This document shows positions 36,580 through 50,169 of a DNA stretch of 64,000 bases, piece by piece (positions within the stretch are counted from its first letter, which is position 1; each line of letters begins with the position of its first letter). The notes beneath the pieces were generated by a model that worked only from the letters and a program-made list of their open reading frames with translations, ran no database searches and was not told the origin of the DNA. The position numbers and the translations under genes were made by a program. Origin of the DNA: Hericium rajendrae. Its lineage: Eukaryota > Basidiomycota > Agaricomycetes > Russulales > Hericiaceae. The DNA lies in the NCBI GenBank assembly GCA_033439255.1, contig CM065880.1, forward strand, positions 2,356,001-2,420,000, read 5' to 3'.

Positions 36580-37731
36580 GTGCCAATGGACTGGCGAGCA
36601 ACCAATGTGGATTCGGACTCTGATGAAGAAGACCCATTGGACAAGAAGAGGAGAGAAATGAAAGGAAAGCTGCTCATCCCACGTGTCAAGCTGAGCCCTA
36701 GTAATCCTTCCGGACAGCAGCCCATCGATACTCAGGATCGGCTGTTTGATCCTGGAGACGATGACCAGATCATGGAAGATGTAACTCCAGCCACTGCACA
36801 GTTGAAACGGGTCAAGCCATCAGCTAGTGCAAAAGGAGAAAATGAGAGGAGAAAGCCCGCACCTCGCAAATCTGCTATATTGGTGGATCCATCACAAGTA
36901 GTTAAACAAATGCTGCGTACACCCATTCAGCTCTCCATTGGTGACTTGTTAGGATCCTCATCGGAAATCCAATCTGTCTTGTCCGAAAGCATGAAAAAGC
37001 GAAACCAAACAATGAATACTACAATAATGAGAGAAGGAGCTGGTGTACATTCACTTTTTTGGCCACCCCGAGGACCTTTGATTAAGGTACAATTTCAATA
37101 TCGGGAAAAGGACATAACAGGCATCATCGACACTGGCTCTCAGCTCAATATTCTAAGTCTTGAAGCTTGGAGAAAAAAGGTCCGTTTACCCATTGACTTG
37201 AACCAGAAGATAGAGATGCACGACGCAAACGGGGAAACGGGTCAACTCATTGGCTTAGTCCAAAAAGTGCCCCTGTCTTTCGGCAAAGTAACAACTAAAG
37301 CAGACTTGTATATTGGGGAACAGGTACCATTCGAGATGCTGCTGGGAAGGCCATGGCAAAGAGGAAATTTAGTCTTGATTGATGAACGAGAAGACGGGAC
37401 TTACCTCATACAGAAAGATCCCGAGCAGCCCGACCGAGCCCTATGGGAAGTGCTAGTTGAAGAAGAAACAGCGCACTTTGGACCATTTTTGGTGGAGGCA
37501 AGTGACCCTCGAGAAAACACAGACGTCAGGACCTACTTTGCGAGCATCGGGGGGTCAACGTACCCTGTTGTCGGTGAAACAACTCAAACTCGACTTTGGA
37601 ACGACGAAGACGAAGCCCTAAATGCAGAAGTCATGGTCATTGAAAGTGATGGGACCGTCTCCGACACGAGAAACGGAGTCGCTGCTGACTTGCCTGATCC
37701 TGGCAAAGATTCGATGGATGCGGCGGATTGA
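36580..37731 (+). CDS. Retropepsin-like protease ORF of the Gypsy element (fossil)
   Basis: A charged N-terminal half is followed by an aspartic protease fold with GIIDTGSQLNILSLEAW (active-site DTG), then IGLVQKVPLSFGKV and MLLGRPWQRGN, the usual retropepsin order. It lies between Gag and the accessory region. Confidence 0.8.
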   Translation: MPMDWRATNVDSDSDEEDPLDKKRREMKGKLLIPRVKLSPSNPSGQQPIDTQDRLFDPGDDDQIMEDVTPATAQLKRVKPSASAKGENERRKPAPRKSAILVDPSQVVKQMLRTPIQLSIGDLLGSSSEIQSVLSESMKKRNQTMNTTIMREGAGVHSLFWPPRGPLIKVQFQYREKDITGIIDTGSQLNILSLEAWRKKVRLPIDLNQKIEMHDANGETGQLIGLVQKVPLSFGKVTTKADLYIGEQVPFEMLLGRPWQRGNLVLIDEREDGTYLIQKDPEQPDRALWEVLVEEETAHFGPFLVEASDPRENTDVRTYFASIGGSTYPVVGETTQTRLWNDEDEALNAEVMVIESDGTVSDTRNGVAADLPDPGKDSMDAAD

Positions 37732-37863
37732 GTCGGATGCGAAGACAGCAGGACAAAAAACCATGGAAGACCGTACCTTGGAATATCCGAAATCGGTGCT
37801 CCTGTCCGCGAAAGTGCACTTGACAGCCTGAAGCATCGAGCACCTCTGGCGATCGGTGAAGTC

Positions 37864-39891
37864 GTGAGACTACAGCTTGAAAATCAAGGAATTAATGTCT
37901 CGAATAGTGAAAGAAAGACACGGGACGAACACACCTCGAAGGATAAAGAGATCGAGGATACTAAGGGGAGCGAGGGGACGTGCCACGCCACCGATGAATG
38001 CGAAAATGTGTTCACTCGGAAAACGGTCATAGGAACGTGTTACGACGACATATGGGGGAAAACACAGCCCTCGAGTGATAAGGAAAGCGCTGTCAGCTCA
38101 AGGCTAGCGAACAAAGATCATCCGAGCATCGCATGACCCTGCGAGGGTGGGATCCACTCACCAAATGGTGAAGGAGAACCGCGGTCAGAATGCAGCCTGG
38201 CAGATGGGTCTGACAGGCTTGCTGATGCGAATGACTTGGCACGTTGTAGCGCTAGTGACGCAGGCTGTGCGCGATATTGGGGGAATATCAGAAGGTTAGA
38301 CTCTGAAGAATGGGAGAAGCAGGGACTCACCTTTGCAAACAACGTGTCCGCCGAAATAGGAAAAATCACGGACAGTCTGCCCGGATCTCGAACTCACGTT
38401 ACCAAGGAATTCTCGTGGAGGGTTGGAAACCCGGTAAGAGGAGAGCGTGTTTCGGGGAGTTCGAACGTGCTGCTCGATGTTGGAATCGAGTCAACACGTT
38501 ATGCCACCAATAGAAAAACCTGCTTGCAAAATAAGCATGGTGGAGTCAGTCTCTCAGGAACCAAGAGAAAATGCCGCGGAATACTCACCGTGGACAGCAG
38601 ATCCCGTTATCCCGGTGATGCACTGAGTGAAATAGACCATGCCGCGGGAGGATTCCAGGCAGACCGCATCTTGAACGACGAATCTGACGAGCTTCTGGAC
38701 TCGAAAGACGTGGCGTACTATGCCACACGCGATACGAGCAGGGCGCGACCCTGGGGCAATGCCGCGAAACTCGAAGAATGGGGAAAGAAAGTACTCACCA
38801 CCATGAACAATGATACTGTGAACAATGATACTGCGGTGCAGGCAACCATCGTTAGCTCCCCTGCTTCTCGAACTCATGCCACTAAGAAATTTTCGCCAGA
38901 GAACGAGGAGTCCGTGAAGGGGAAAGACGTTTTGGGAAAGTCCAACAGCCCGCTCACTGTTGCGACCGAGTCAATGCAATATGCCACCAATGGAGAAACC
39001 TGCTCGCGAGATGAGGATAGCGAAATCAGCCTCCCAGGATCTGAGAAAAAATGCCGCGGGATACTCACCATGGTCAGCGGAATCCATTGTCCAGATGGTG
39101 CGACAGGGCCAATAGGGGATGCCGTGGAAGGCATGAACAGACCGCAATGGCCAAGCGATGAGAGCGACATCTTCGGGGGTAAGAAGAGTCAGGAAAACGG
39201 ACTGATCTTGGCTGGTGAGCTAAGAACCTCTTCAAGCGCGAATCGAGAATCGAGGAGTCGCGGTCAATATATAAAAGCATGGACTAACGGGGGAACACAC
39301 CTTCCTCAGGCTTGAGTATCCTCTTCGCCTCTGCACGAACAACCCCTCTTAATTCTAAACACACCGTATGCGCTACCCTCCCCACACATCATGAATAGCG
39401 AATTACGTGTTTGCCCGATCTTGAGCAGCCCGCTCCGAGACGTGAATGGCGCAGACTTCCACGAGCTCCTAGGAATCCTGCATTGAACAAGGACCCGATT
39501 CGACGATATCTGCAACGGCGGATACCTGCATCCCGTGGTCGTTCATATGGGAAAGGGGGTCGTTGCAGGAATGGGAACAGAGGGGCAAGGTAATTTGCCC
39601 TACATCGACCTGGCCTTGGTTGACAGCAAGCTGAAAATTTACTTACCTGACATGGACAACTTCGCTCACTATCTCGGGCACGGCATAATGTGGTACTATC
39701 TAGATGAGTGCATCAAAGACCAGCCTGGGGAACCCGAGTCAGGACCCGAAGACGGAGAAATCGGAGCGCCGGAGCAAGGGACAAATCGGTCCTTTCGTAC
39801 CTTTCGGTCCTTTTGACACGAGTCACCCTTCAGCATCTCCAGTACCCCTCCCGAGACCGATCCTGCACCCTCCCTCGACTCCAACCTCAAC
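37864..39891 (+). mobile_element. Accessory region of the Gypsy element, first part
   Basis: Between protease and reverse transcriptase, where most Gypsy elements have nothing, there is sense-strand coding-like sequence. The segment 38236-39315 contains two diverged tandem repeats of roughly 150 residues (each with RTHxTKxFS, ATNxxTC, KCRGILT and a closing DESD). A TATA-like tatataaaag lies near 39270, and 39538-39816 encodes LPYIDLALVDSKLKIYLPDM. The function is unknown. It may be an extra gene set of this lineage or a further old insertion. Confidence 0.45.
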
Positions 39892-42800
39892 GGTGGAATG
39901 GGCCCAGGGGACTCTAGCTATGCCCCGAAGGAATGCAGATGAATGCTATGATGAGGCTACCTACTGTGACATGCTACAGACATGGGCTATGATGACTAAG
40001 CCCTCGGCTAAACACCACTGCTGACCCAACCTCTGGAGGGTGGGAGACCTAGTCTCCCCACTCCATGTGCCCCCCTCCGACATGGCAACGTCCGCGTTGC
40101 CTCCAAAACCTGACCTGATGAAAATGAGGAGTGAACCCACCCAAGGCCCTGCAAGACACGAGACAGCTCCGAAAGACGAGGGTCTGTTGCCCACTCAAGG
40201 TCAGAAGCATGCTGCTGCATCAAATGAACAGGATGTGCAGGTCGGAGTGATGAGCGCCAAGACAATGATGCAGATGGCGGTGACCGGTATCGACGGAACT
40301 GTGGTGCATGAGTACTGTGTCGCTGAGAACGTTGAACTCGCCGTTGTATAGACCCAAAGGGCTGGGTCACCGAGTTGGACCATAAGATGGAGAAGTCACG
40401 CAGAGGTGCTGAACATAAAGGCGGGGGAGTTAGGATCGGGAGGGAATCAGCATCGTCAGCCCACGAGAATGGTGCTAGATTGTCGGAGGTCAAAAGTGGT
40501 TTGTTCGGAGACAAAGTTGGGTGTAGTGGATCAGGTGTGCGGACGGCAGCATTAATGTGCACGGGCATGGGCAGGTCGTCCGTCTGGATAAGGCGGGACA
40601 TGCGGGCCGTACAACGTACCTCTGCACATTCGAGTTCGCGCCCAATCTTCACACCCGCAGACTTCCCCTCATCGAATCCATGCTCGCGGCCTTCTATCGT
40701 GCCAACCTTCCTCCCCGTGGCAATCCCTTCCTGCAAACCCGCATTCCGCCCTTCCGTCAAGCCCGCGGCATGGCCATCATAAAGCGCCGTCACAACAATT
40801 TCTTTGAGATGCGTGGGGTCGAGCAGGGCGGGGTCGGGATCCTCGATAAAAGGCATGATGGCCGCATGGGGCCGTTCTGGTGGTGATGACTGTGTGGCTG
40901 CATCGGTGCGCGCGGTCGGTATGGACTCAGAGGTCCGGACAGCGGCATCAACGTATGTGCGGATGGGCTGGTCGTCCGTCTGGACATGAACGGAGGGGCG
41001 CGCAATGCGACGTACCTCGACGCATTCAAGTACGCACCCTGCCTGTATCCCTGCGGCCTTCCCTTCAGCAAATCTGCAGTCTCGGCCCTCCATTACACCC
41101 ATCTTCCTTCCTACTTCCAGACCTTCCTGATATCCTGCATCTCTACCCTCTTTCCTCCCTGCCTTCCTCTCGTGCAAGAAGTTGGGATGGAACTGTGAGA
41201 GCACACGGTGTGGTGAGGCAGCAGTCGGCATGTCAGTTTGAATAAAGGCATCCGCCCGTTCAGATGTTAGCATGCTCGATCCACCGGCCACTTGTTGAGC
41301 AGCATTGAAGCCCTCCCAAAACTTCAGCAGATCCAGTTTCATCCGATCTGCAACCTTCTCGTCCGCCCAGATTCGGTACTCCTCTTCGCGGCCAGCCACA
41401 TAACCGTCCAGCCGTTTCTGGTCAAGGGCAGCCTGGAAATCCTCGCGAGCATCGTCGCCACCGTTCGCGTACCCGCGGCCATAGGCTTCGTGGCGAATCT
41501 CTTGTAGCAACCGACTGTCTATGGCATGGATGTCCGAAATACCCGATGCGTTCACGCCATGCGCGTCGCGCGATTCGTCTGCGGGACCTGCGAGGGGCTC
41601 GGATCGGCGTTGACAGCGTCCTTCCTTCAGTCCGGCAGCCTTCCCTTCCTGAATCCCTCGCTCTCTATCCTCTACTGCCCTTGTCCTCTTCCCAGCCTCA
41701 AGACCCTCCCGAAATCCCGCGTTCCGGCCTTCTTTCAAACCCGCCGCATGTTCGTCGCGCAGCGCCGTCGCCATGATACCCTTGAGGTACGCTGGATTGA
41801 GCAGCTCAGCGTCAGGTTCCTTGAAGAGTAGCGCGGTGGCCGCATGGGGCTTCCCCGGTTCGAATCCGGGCGCAGGCGATTGTGCTTCGGTTACCGCGGG
41901 CGCGGGGACGTTGAGCGCGGTCGCCGTGAGCGTGCGGAATGCAGGAGAAGTGGCGGGAGGTGCGGGGTGCATGTTTGTACCGCCCGTGCCGTGCGCGTCG
42001 CCTGGCCGAGCTCCAGCCAGGTCCGCAGACTCGTTCAAGGCGGAATATGGGCATGTGGGACTCCAGGACTGTGTAGGCGAGTCGCGTGGGGTCGTATGGG
42101 ATGCGGGAGACGAGGTGGTCGGTGCGTAGTATGTGGCTGGCTCGCGTTCACTCGCGAACGGCGTCCTGGGGTCGTCGTGGGGAGTGCCGTGCGCGGTCGC
42201 GGTGCGTGGGCACGATGCAGAAGGGGCGGGAGTGCGTACCGGGTGTGGGTGTCCACCGTGCGCGTTGCTCTCGGTGCGCACTTTATCCCCGCGCGGCCCT
42301 GAGCCCTCCTTCAACTCAATCTCCACGGCGTTTGGGCATAATGCACGGCGAGGCAGCAGCGTGGGCGAGTCGCGAGAGGTCGCGGGAGGTATCTGGGGCG
42401 CGAGAGACATGGCGGGAGGTGCGGGCTGCGGGCGCTCGTTTCGCGTTTCGCGCGGTTCGTGTGTGGTAGGTATGGGGCATCGGTGTGGCTCGCGTTCGTT
42501 CGAGAATGGCGGGGCGGGATGGCTGCAGGTTATGGGTGGGTCGTTCGAGCTTCCGATGGTCGTGTGCGACGTAACAGACGATGGGCGGGGCGCGAGATAC
42601 GTGTTACGCATGTGCGAGTCGGTTGGCTGCTGTGTGAGCGCTGGCGATGGCTCGTTCTCGGCCATTGTGCCTGACTGGTCGGCGGGTGCGACGGTGGCGA
42701 TGAGCTGGGTCGCGGGGCTCGTGATGGTGCGCAGGAGGAGTGATCCTGCTGCTGCTGCTCTCCAAGCAGCTGTGGTGGTGCGCTTCTTCTTGCCCATATC

Positions 42801-43259
42801 GGGTAAGTCGGCTTGATTCGAATCGAAAGTTCGAACGAGTTGAGGTGCTCGTTGATGGGCACGGAATGAGAGCTCGGGAGGACACCAAAGAGCACTTGAG
42901 AGCACCTGAGAGCAATAAAAACACTGGAAGAGCGCGAAGGACCTGAGAGCTGAGAACGACGAGTGGATGACACGACACGAGCGTGCGAGAGCGACGAAAG
43001 ACAACGAGAGCTCGAAACAAGACAAAAAAGGACAGAGCAAGGAGTGCAGAGCAGCGTATGTCGAACTCACACTCTCATCACCAGGTGGAATGGGCCCAGG
43101 GGACTCTAGCTATGCCCCGAAGGAATGCAGATGAATGCTATGATGAGGCTACCTACTGTGACATGCTACAGACATGGGCTATGATGACTAAGCCCTCGGC
43201 TAAACACCACTGCTGACCCAACCTCTGGAGGGTGGGAGACCTAGTCTCCCCACTCCACC
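39892..43259 (-). mobile_element. Short-LTR retroelement encoding a single 1020-residue ORF, looks whole
   Basis: Two LTRs of about 175 bp (39892-40066 and 43085-43259) read identically and have TGGA...TCCA ends. On the minus strand a TGG-starting primer-site candidate follows the 5' LTR by 2 bases, and a purine run GGAGGGGGG lies next to the 3' LTR. The ORF 43070-40008 (minus) is uninterrupted. It begins hydrophobic, has MGKKKRTTTAAWRAAAAGS after about 90 residues, a long Pro/Ser/Thr/Ala-rich middle, and three modules of GxxEGxxxG repeats (AGLKEGRNAGFREGLEAG, AGRKEGRDAGYQEGLEVG, AGLTEGRNAGLQEGIATG). No reverse transcriptase, protease or integrase is present, so it is a non-autonomous LTR element. 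Identical LTRs imply recent insertion. The target duplication is unclear (about CGG). Confidence 0.75.
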
Positions 43260-44720
43260 GGAGGACTCATCTACCCTCCAGAAGTCTTCAGTATCCCCGT
43301 ACAGAGCGACTCGATCGATAATTACCCCATATCAGAGAATCTTTCTCTCGGCCTTCCTCCGACGGGATCCCCTTCGCTCGTTAGCCCCAACACGCAAAGT
43401 GCGGCCCCTGCCGAAGAATTCGTGCGTGCGCTCGTCGAACTACAAGCTGCGAAAGATAGGGAGGAGAATAGGAGTGGCGCTACACCTGAGGGAGAGAATC
43501 TGGTGGAAGAGGGAAGACGGCTCGGTAGGTCCGATTCTGCAGGATCATCCTGCCCGTCCCTCGAGTCCATTGCCAGCGACGAAATCGATGTGCTGGTCTT
43601 CGGCCTAGGACACCTTTGTGAAGACATGCTCGAAAAGATCATCGAGCTGTACGGCAATGCCGGCATCGCCATACCCCCGCCCGATACCACCTACAAGATT
43701 GAATCCATGCTCGCTCTCCTCACGCCTACTATTCTTGACGAGATTCACTGCATGGCTGCCGACTCCGATGCCACGTCGGCAGCATCCTCAAGTAACGACT
43801 CTATGCCACGGATTGTCATGCCTGTAACCCCGCCCTCTCCTGATACCCGGTCCAGGATCGAGGCCTACATTGCAGCACACAACGGGTCGGATGCCGATGT
43901 CTCCGACACACGGTCTACCATGTCCCTTGCCTCGAGCCGCGAATACAAGGCAGCCATGGAGGTCGACAAACAGGACGAATCCGACGAGGAATGTGACTAT
44001 GAACCAGTGGAGGCCCTCGACCAGCAAATTCACGAGGTCCCCAGCAGATTCGACAATGACCACACTTACCTCGTCAACCCCCAGATCTCGCTTCCTGGAT
44101 TTCGCGCTCAAGCCAATGGGTCAGCGCACGCGGACTCGCTCACTTACCCCCATTCCTTCATGGGTTTGAAGGCCACAACCTTCATCACCAGCGAGCTTCA
44201 CGACCACTTCCTAGTACCTGACCTCATCGCGCTCGCCGACTCCCCATTCCATCCCTCGGCACTCAGAACCTACTACTATTGGCGAGGACTCTGCTGAATG
44301 GTCATTCTCAGCATGCGCGACAACGTCGCGCTAATTCGTAGGCACTTCGATCGGGGAAACCCTGAGCTTCAGGAAGCCCTTAATCATCCGGCCCTCAAGC
44401 TTATACGAGAGTATGCTGGAACTCCCGAGGCGCTGCTAAGCCCTCTCTTTCGTGATTCTGAATCTCAGTTCTTACTCATCACTGCCGACTTTTTTTGGTC
44501 CCAGAGGCGCTTCGAGTACGCCAGCGCGCTCGTGCAACTTGTGTCCACTCACTTCGCAGACGACATGCTCATCCGCAACATTATCAAGAGCGGGCTGGTC
44601 GACAGACTTCAGCTCCCCATGCTTGCTAAACTCTATGATCACGAATTCGGGGAATGGTATGACATTGTCAAGGAGTACCTCATCGATGAGCGTACTATCC
44701 TCGGGGAGGACGATGATTAA
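43260..44720 (+). mobile_element. Accessory region of the Gypsy element, second part
   Basis: Sense coding-like segments at 43422-44297 (LVFGLGHLCEDMLEKIIELY, acidic linkers) and 44298-44720 (IRRHFDRGNPELQEALNHPA, SQFLLITADFFWSQRRFEYA, ending ILGEDDD). The latter is mostly helical. No family is recognised. A sequence near 44758 (ttaagttccccgcggcc) resembles the stretch just before the right LTR (ttcaagttccccgcaga), which may mark an old junction. Confidence 0.45.
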
Positions 44721-45235
44721 GGTGCACATCTGGAACCCCCTCGAGCCGGACTCAGTATTTAAGTTCCCCGCGGCCAGACCCATCTCACCACTTTCCCCTA
44801 TCCTCACCTGCTGCTATGACTTCTCGCATTTTCTAGCGTCAATCGCTATTCCGGACTCATCTATTTTCGTGCGTTCTTATCGGTTGTTCGTTTCCCACAT
44901 ATTTCATAAAATCCAAAAACACCTTCATAATTCATGCTTAAAACCCCGAAAACATCTTCCTTATAGTCTTGTTGTCTTGAGTTCTTTGTATGATAAAATG
45001 CTGGTACCTTCTCTCCCTCTGTATGCCTCCCTTTTTTCTTTTACTACGAAATCTCCTCCCTGTAGTTTAAACTTGAACTCTCGGGCCTCGGACCTTTGCC
45101 TTAATTTCTTGTGCAGCACTCTTCGCCATCGGATATCTGGGATCCCCAATGACACATATTGCACATCATATGATTCATGTCCTGCGGCAACATGCCTCTT
45201 CGCATCGACCTCGCCACATGGTAACAATAGCCCCA

Positions 45236-47382
45236 CGAGCATGACAGGTGGGATAGCCTCAGGCCTGCTGAACTTGGTCGAAAATCATGCACAATCCTTT
45301 ACCATGTACAAACGCATTGACAAGAAGGTTAAACCAGTGCCTGGGACATTCCCGGAGTCTGCACGAGTCCATCGACGAATTCCCAAAGATCCACTTCTGA
45401 CCCTGCCACATTTACCAAAGCTACCGCCTGACTTCCAGCCGATGGCACGTATCATCGAAGAATGTCATAACATCCTAAAAATCAATACAGAGGGGTTCCT
45501 ATGGCCAGAAGAGGAAAAACTCTTCGCGCACATCATGGTACTCAATGAGGAGGCCCTTGCCTTTGAAGAGACTCAGCGCGGGACCCTCAAAGAATCCTAT
45601 TTTATGCCATACATTATTCCCACTGTACCTCATAGTCCCTGGGAGTACCGAAACATACCGATCCCACCTGGAATAAAGGACAAGGTCATTGCACTAATCA
45701 AAGAAAAAATTGCAGCCGGAGTATATGAGCTATCTCAATCAGCTTATTGTTCCCACTGGTTTTGTGTACTGAAGAAAAATGGCAAGCTCCATATTGTACA
45801 TGATCTTCAGCCACTCAACAAAGTGACCATATGAGATTCAGGAGTCCCGCCTATCTTGGATGACTTTGTTGAACCCTTTGCAGGGCAGGCATGTAACACC
45901 GTCTTTGATCTCTTCTGGGGATTCGATGCACGAAAAGTTCATCCCGAAAGCCGTGATCTCACTGCATTTCTGACGCTGTTTGGACTTCTCCGCATCACAT
46001 CAATGCCCATGGGCTTTACCAACTCCCCAGCTGAATTTCAGAATTGCATGGTGTTCATCCTGCAGCCTGAAATCCCTGAACATGCCAACATCTTCATTGA
46101 TGACTTGGCAGTTAGAGGGCCAAAGACTCAGTACCTCGATGAAAAAGGAGAACCAGAGGTGTTATCGGAAAATCCAGGAATTTGGCGATTCATCTGGGAA
46201 CATGCGCAGGATGTTCATCGGATCATGCACCGCATCAAGCATGCCAGAGCGACGTTCGCACCCAACAAAGTTCAGATTTGCCACCCGAGTGTTGATATTC
46301 TGGGGCAGACGTGCACACAGGATGGACACATACCAGAAGATAAAAAGGTTTCCAAAATTCTCAATTGGCCTCCACTAAAGACCCCAAAAGATGTGCGAGG
46401 ATTTTTAGGTCTATGTGGCACAGTCTGCATCTGGATCCCTGGATACTTCCAGATCATCCGACCACTCACCGAACTTACTCGAAAGGAAACTGAGTTTATT
46501 TGGGATGAACGGCGGCAAAAAGCCTTTGATCAGCTGAAGAAGCTTGTCACAACGGCACCTGCTTTACGAGCTATTGACTACTCATCGGACAAGCCTATCA
46601 TATTATCAGTTGACTCAAGTAAGCATGCCATTGGATTCATTCTCTCCCAGTTAGATGAAGAAGGCCGACAAAGACCTGCTCGGTATGGATCATTGCCCAT
46701 GAGCGAAGTAGAGTCTCGTTACTCTCAGCCAAAGCTGGAATTATTTGGGTTGTACCGAGCCCTCAAACATTACAGCATACATCTTATCGGTGCCACAGAT
46801 CTTTACATCGAGGTTGATGCCAAGTACATCAAGGGAATGTTAAATGCCCCAGACCTTCAGCCGAATGCCACTATCAATCGATGGATCCAAGGAATCCTCA
46901 TGTTCGACTTCACCCTTGTCCATGTACCGGCGGATAAATTTAAAGGGCCAGATGCCTTGTCACGACGAGAACCTGCTGAAGGGGAACACGAAGAGGAGGA
47001 TGATGATTCATGGCTGGACGACATTGCACTCTATGCCACGATCTCTAAAACACCCCCATCTGTTCCACATCACTATTCTGTTAGGAAGTTGCCATCATTC
47101 ATATTTTCAGCCACCATTCGACTTGACCAGGAGCTGCAGGATATTTTCAGATTTCTGAAGACTCTTCAGTATCCTGCCAAAGTCAAGACTGTACAGGATG
47201 ATCGACGCTTTCTACAAAAAGTAGCTCGGTTTTTCGTCAAAGGAGATTCCATGTATCGGAGGAATGGAAATGAACACCCCTTCAAAGTGATCTTTGGTCA
47301 CAATGAGCGTACAAAGTTGCTTACTGAAGCACATGAAGGACTTGAACATCGAGGGGAGCAATCTGTGTTCGAGACACTTTGA
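45236..47382 (+). mobile_element. Reverse transcriptase and RNase H region of the Gypsy element (fossil)
   Basis: Reverse transcriptase motifs in order: SAYCSHWFCVLKKNGKLHIV, MPMGFTNSPAEFQ, FIDDLAV (the catalytic YxDD-type box), FLGLCGTVCIW, then a connection and RNase H region with ILSVDSSKHAIGFILSQLD and FDFTLVHVPADKFKGPDALS. The arrangement is typical of Ty3/Gypsy. It is broken but easily recognised. Confidence 0.85.
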
Positions 47383-50169
47383 CTCCGATTCTATTGGCCA
47401 CATATGAGGCATGATGTATGACATCATGTGCGCTCTTGTCACGAGTGCCAAATTCGAAGTCTAAAGAGAAAGGTCATTCCACCCACGATCTCGACACCCT
47501 CAAACTTATGGGTGAAGGTGTACCTTGACCTAATGGACTTACCACAGGTAGGAGGAGACAATGGGTTTCAATACATAGTGGCAGCACGAGACGACCTTTC
47601 CCAAGCCTCGGAAGGGCGAGCCCTTTGCAACAAAAGATCTGAAAATCTTGCCAACTTCCTCTGGGAAGAAATATACTGCCGATACGGAGCAATTGGCCAG
47701 GTGGTCACAGATAACAGAAAGGAGTTCCTGGGCACATTTCGCAAGCTGACAGAAGAAATGGGAACACTGCACGTTACCATCTCCCCTTATAATTCTCGAG
47801 CAAATGGACATCTGAGAAAATCCACATGGCTATAGAGCTCTATATAGATTATATAAATGTCATAGGGCCATAGCTATGCCACCTATTCTATAGATGGCCA
47901 TAGAAGGGGGTCATCTATAGAGTGCTATAGAGCTACTTAGGATAGCTATAGAGTGCTATGATAGCTATAGAGCTACAAGACATAGCTATAAAGCTATGAG
48001 AGTAGGTATATAGAATACATTCACTATACACATTATGCAGAATATATTTGCTACAGATGTCATAAATGCTCTGGTGGTTACAATTAGCTGAGTACTCTAT
48101 ATATTTTTGATAGACTACAATGTTTTAATTGGAATTTATAGTCATACTAGACTTCATATGACTTTATAAATATCTACATATTGATAAAATAAACCATTCA
48201 CAAAGATCACACAAAAGATAAAGAAGAGCAAGATATTTTATTGACTAATTACAACATGATAATACACTACAACAATATATAACACAACAAACTAAATATT
48301 TAAAACTCTAAAATAACATGAACATTAGTCAAGATTAATATGAAACACTATAAGACTTACCATTACTACAAAAAAGCAAAATTTTCTAGGAAAAAAAGAA
48401 GATATTAATATTAGAAGATAACAAAGATAATATATAAAAGCTTACCAAACTAACAAAAAAGCAAAAACCTACAAGACAATGTGAAGGCATTAGTATAAGA
48501 CATAAGATAGCTTACCTAGTAAGCATACAAAGGTACTGTAACAAGTATGGAGACATTAGCACAAGACATAAGAGATTAAGAATGGAAGCTTACCTTGATA
48601 AAGATAGCAACGACGAGCAACAAACAGTGACGAGCGAGCGAGCAATGATGATGAGTAAGCGAGCAATGACGATGAGCAAACAAGCAACGACGACGAAGCG
48701 TCGACGTGGCAGGACATGGTGGGGATAAAGAGCAAGAGGCAAGGCGCGTCGCGCGAGCCTTATATACGAATCCCGGGCGAAGCTGAGAATCGTGGCTGCT
48801 GGGCGTTGCCGAGCGCTGCATCAGAAGCTAGGTATTAGACTTAGTTATCTTGACCTTGCTGTCCAGTACAATACTGTATGCTTGCTACAAATATGGCTCA
48901 TGTATTGTATTGAAACTCATAAAATACAATTGGTCACTTTGTTTCGTATTTTTAGCTATTTTCTTTGATTTGTTATGTCTCTTCGCGAATTCGGTGGCTG
49001 AAGCACCGAACGCGCATTGAGACTTCTCAGATCTCAACGTTCTCAACTCTTACCCTCTCCGTCTCTCATCCTCCAGGTCTTCTTCCTCTCCTCCTCCCAC
49101 TTGTCTCCCTCTCTCTCGCCGACTCGAACGTATCAGCAGGCTTGGAAGCAATGTAGAGGGGCTGAAGGTGAGTAATAAAAACACTAATATAGGTTTTTTC
49201 GTACTGATCAAGTGTCACTCGGAACGAGCGACACTCGCCTTTTTGACACCCCCAAGCCCTCCATCGACACATTCGCGCCTCTCATCGCCCGTTGGACGAG
49301 GGAGCCAGAGGCTCCCTGCATGCAGAGGTTCGGAGGATGCCAAGGCTTAGTCAGCATGTCCATAGCTAGTCTCACCTCATGTAGAGTAGCATCGTCTGCA
49401 CTATCATCACCTAGGGCATAGCTCTCGCCCTTAGGCCACTCCACCGTCCCACGTCCCCGTCGCCACCTTCGCCATCTTCGCTGTCAACACCCCCTTCCAC
49501 TTTTCCAACAACGCCGCCAACTCCCCCTGCTGCCTTCACGCGCAACCCCAACGCCCCATGCCCAAACCGTCCCATCACCGGCACCCCGGCACCCACCTTC
49601 GCGTGCACGGCGACGGACTACGCACCCGCGGCGTTCCACGCCGTCTGTGCATTGTCAACGACATGTCGCACCGGCCACTCGTCGCCAGTGCCCTCCATGT
49701 CCCCGCAAGCACGTGCCGTCGAGTCCCGTTGCCCTGGCAACGGGACTTAAACGTCGTCCGTGCCCGTTGCCTATGGCCCTGCTGCTCGCCCAATACCCGG
49801 CACCCTCGCAATGCCCCGCCTACGAGCACAACGCCTCACGCTCGCGCCCAACAAGTAGCACGCGTGCTGCATGGCCCCACATGCACGCCCTTAGCCCCAT
49901 GCGTGCGCTCACACCCCGCGCTCACGCCCTACGCCCACCAGACCCTGTAGATCAGTTGCAACCTATACCAGTAATAATAGGAGGGAGGGTTCCAACTGTA
50001 CCAGTAACACTATAAAGAGTATTTTCGGGCTAAATGCAATGTTTGGAACTTTATATGTTTTGCATAGAATATGTTTTTCATAGTACAACATATCAAAAAA
50101 ACATATTATATTCTTAAAAAAACATATCGGCCGAGATCTTAAGGATCTCGGCTACTATTACTACCTATG

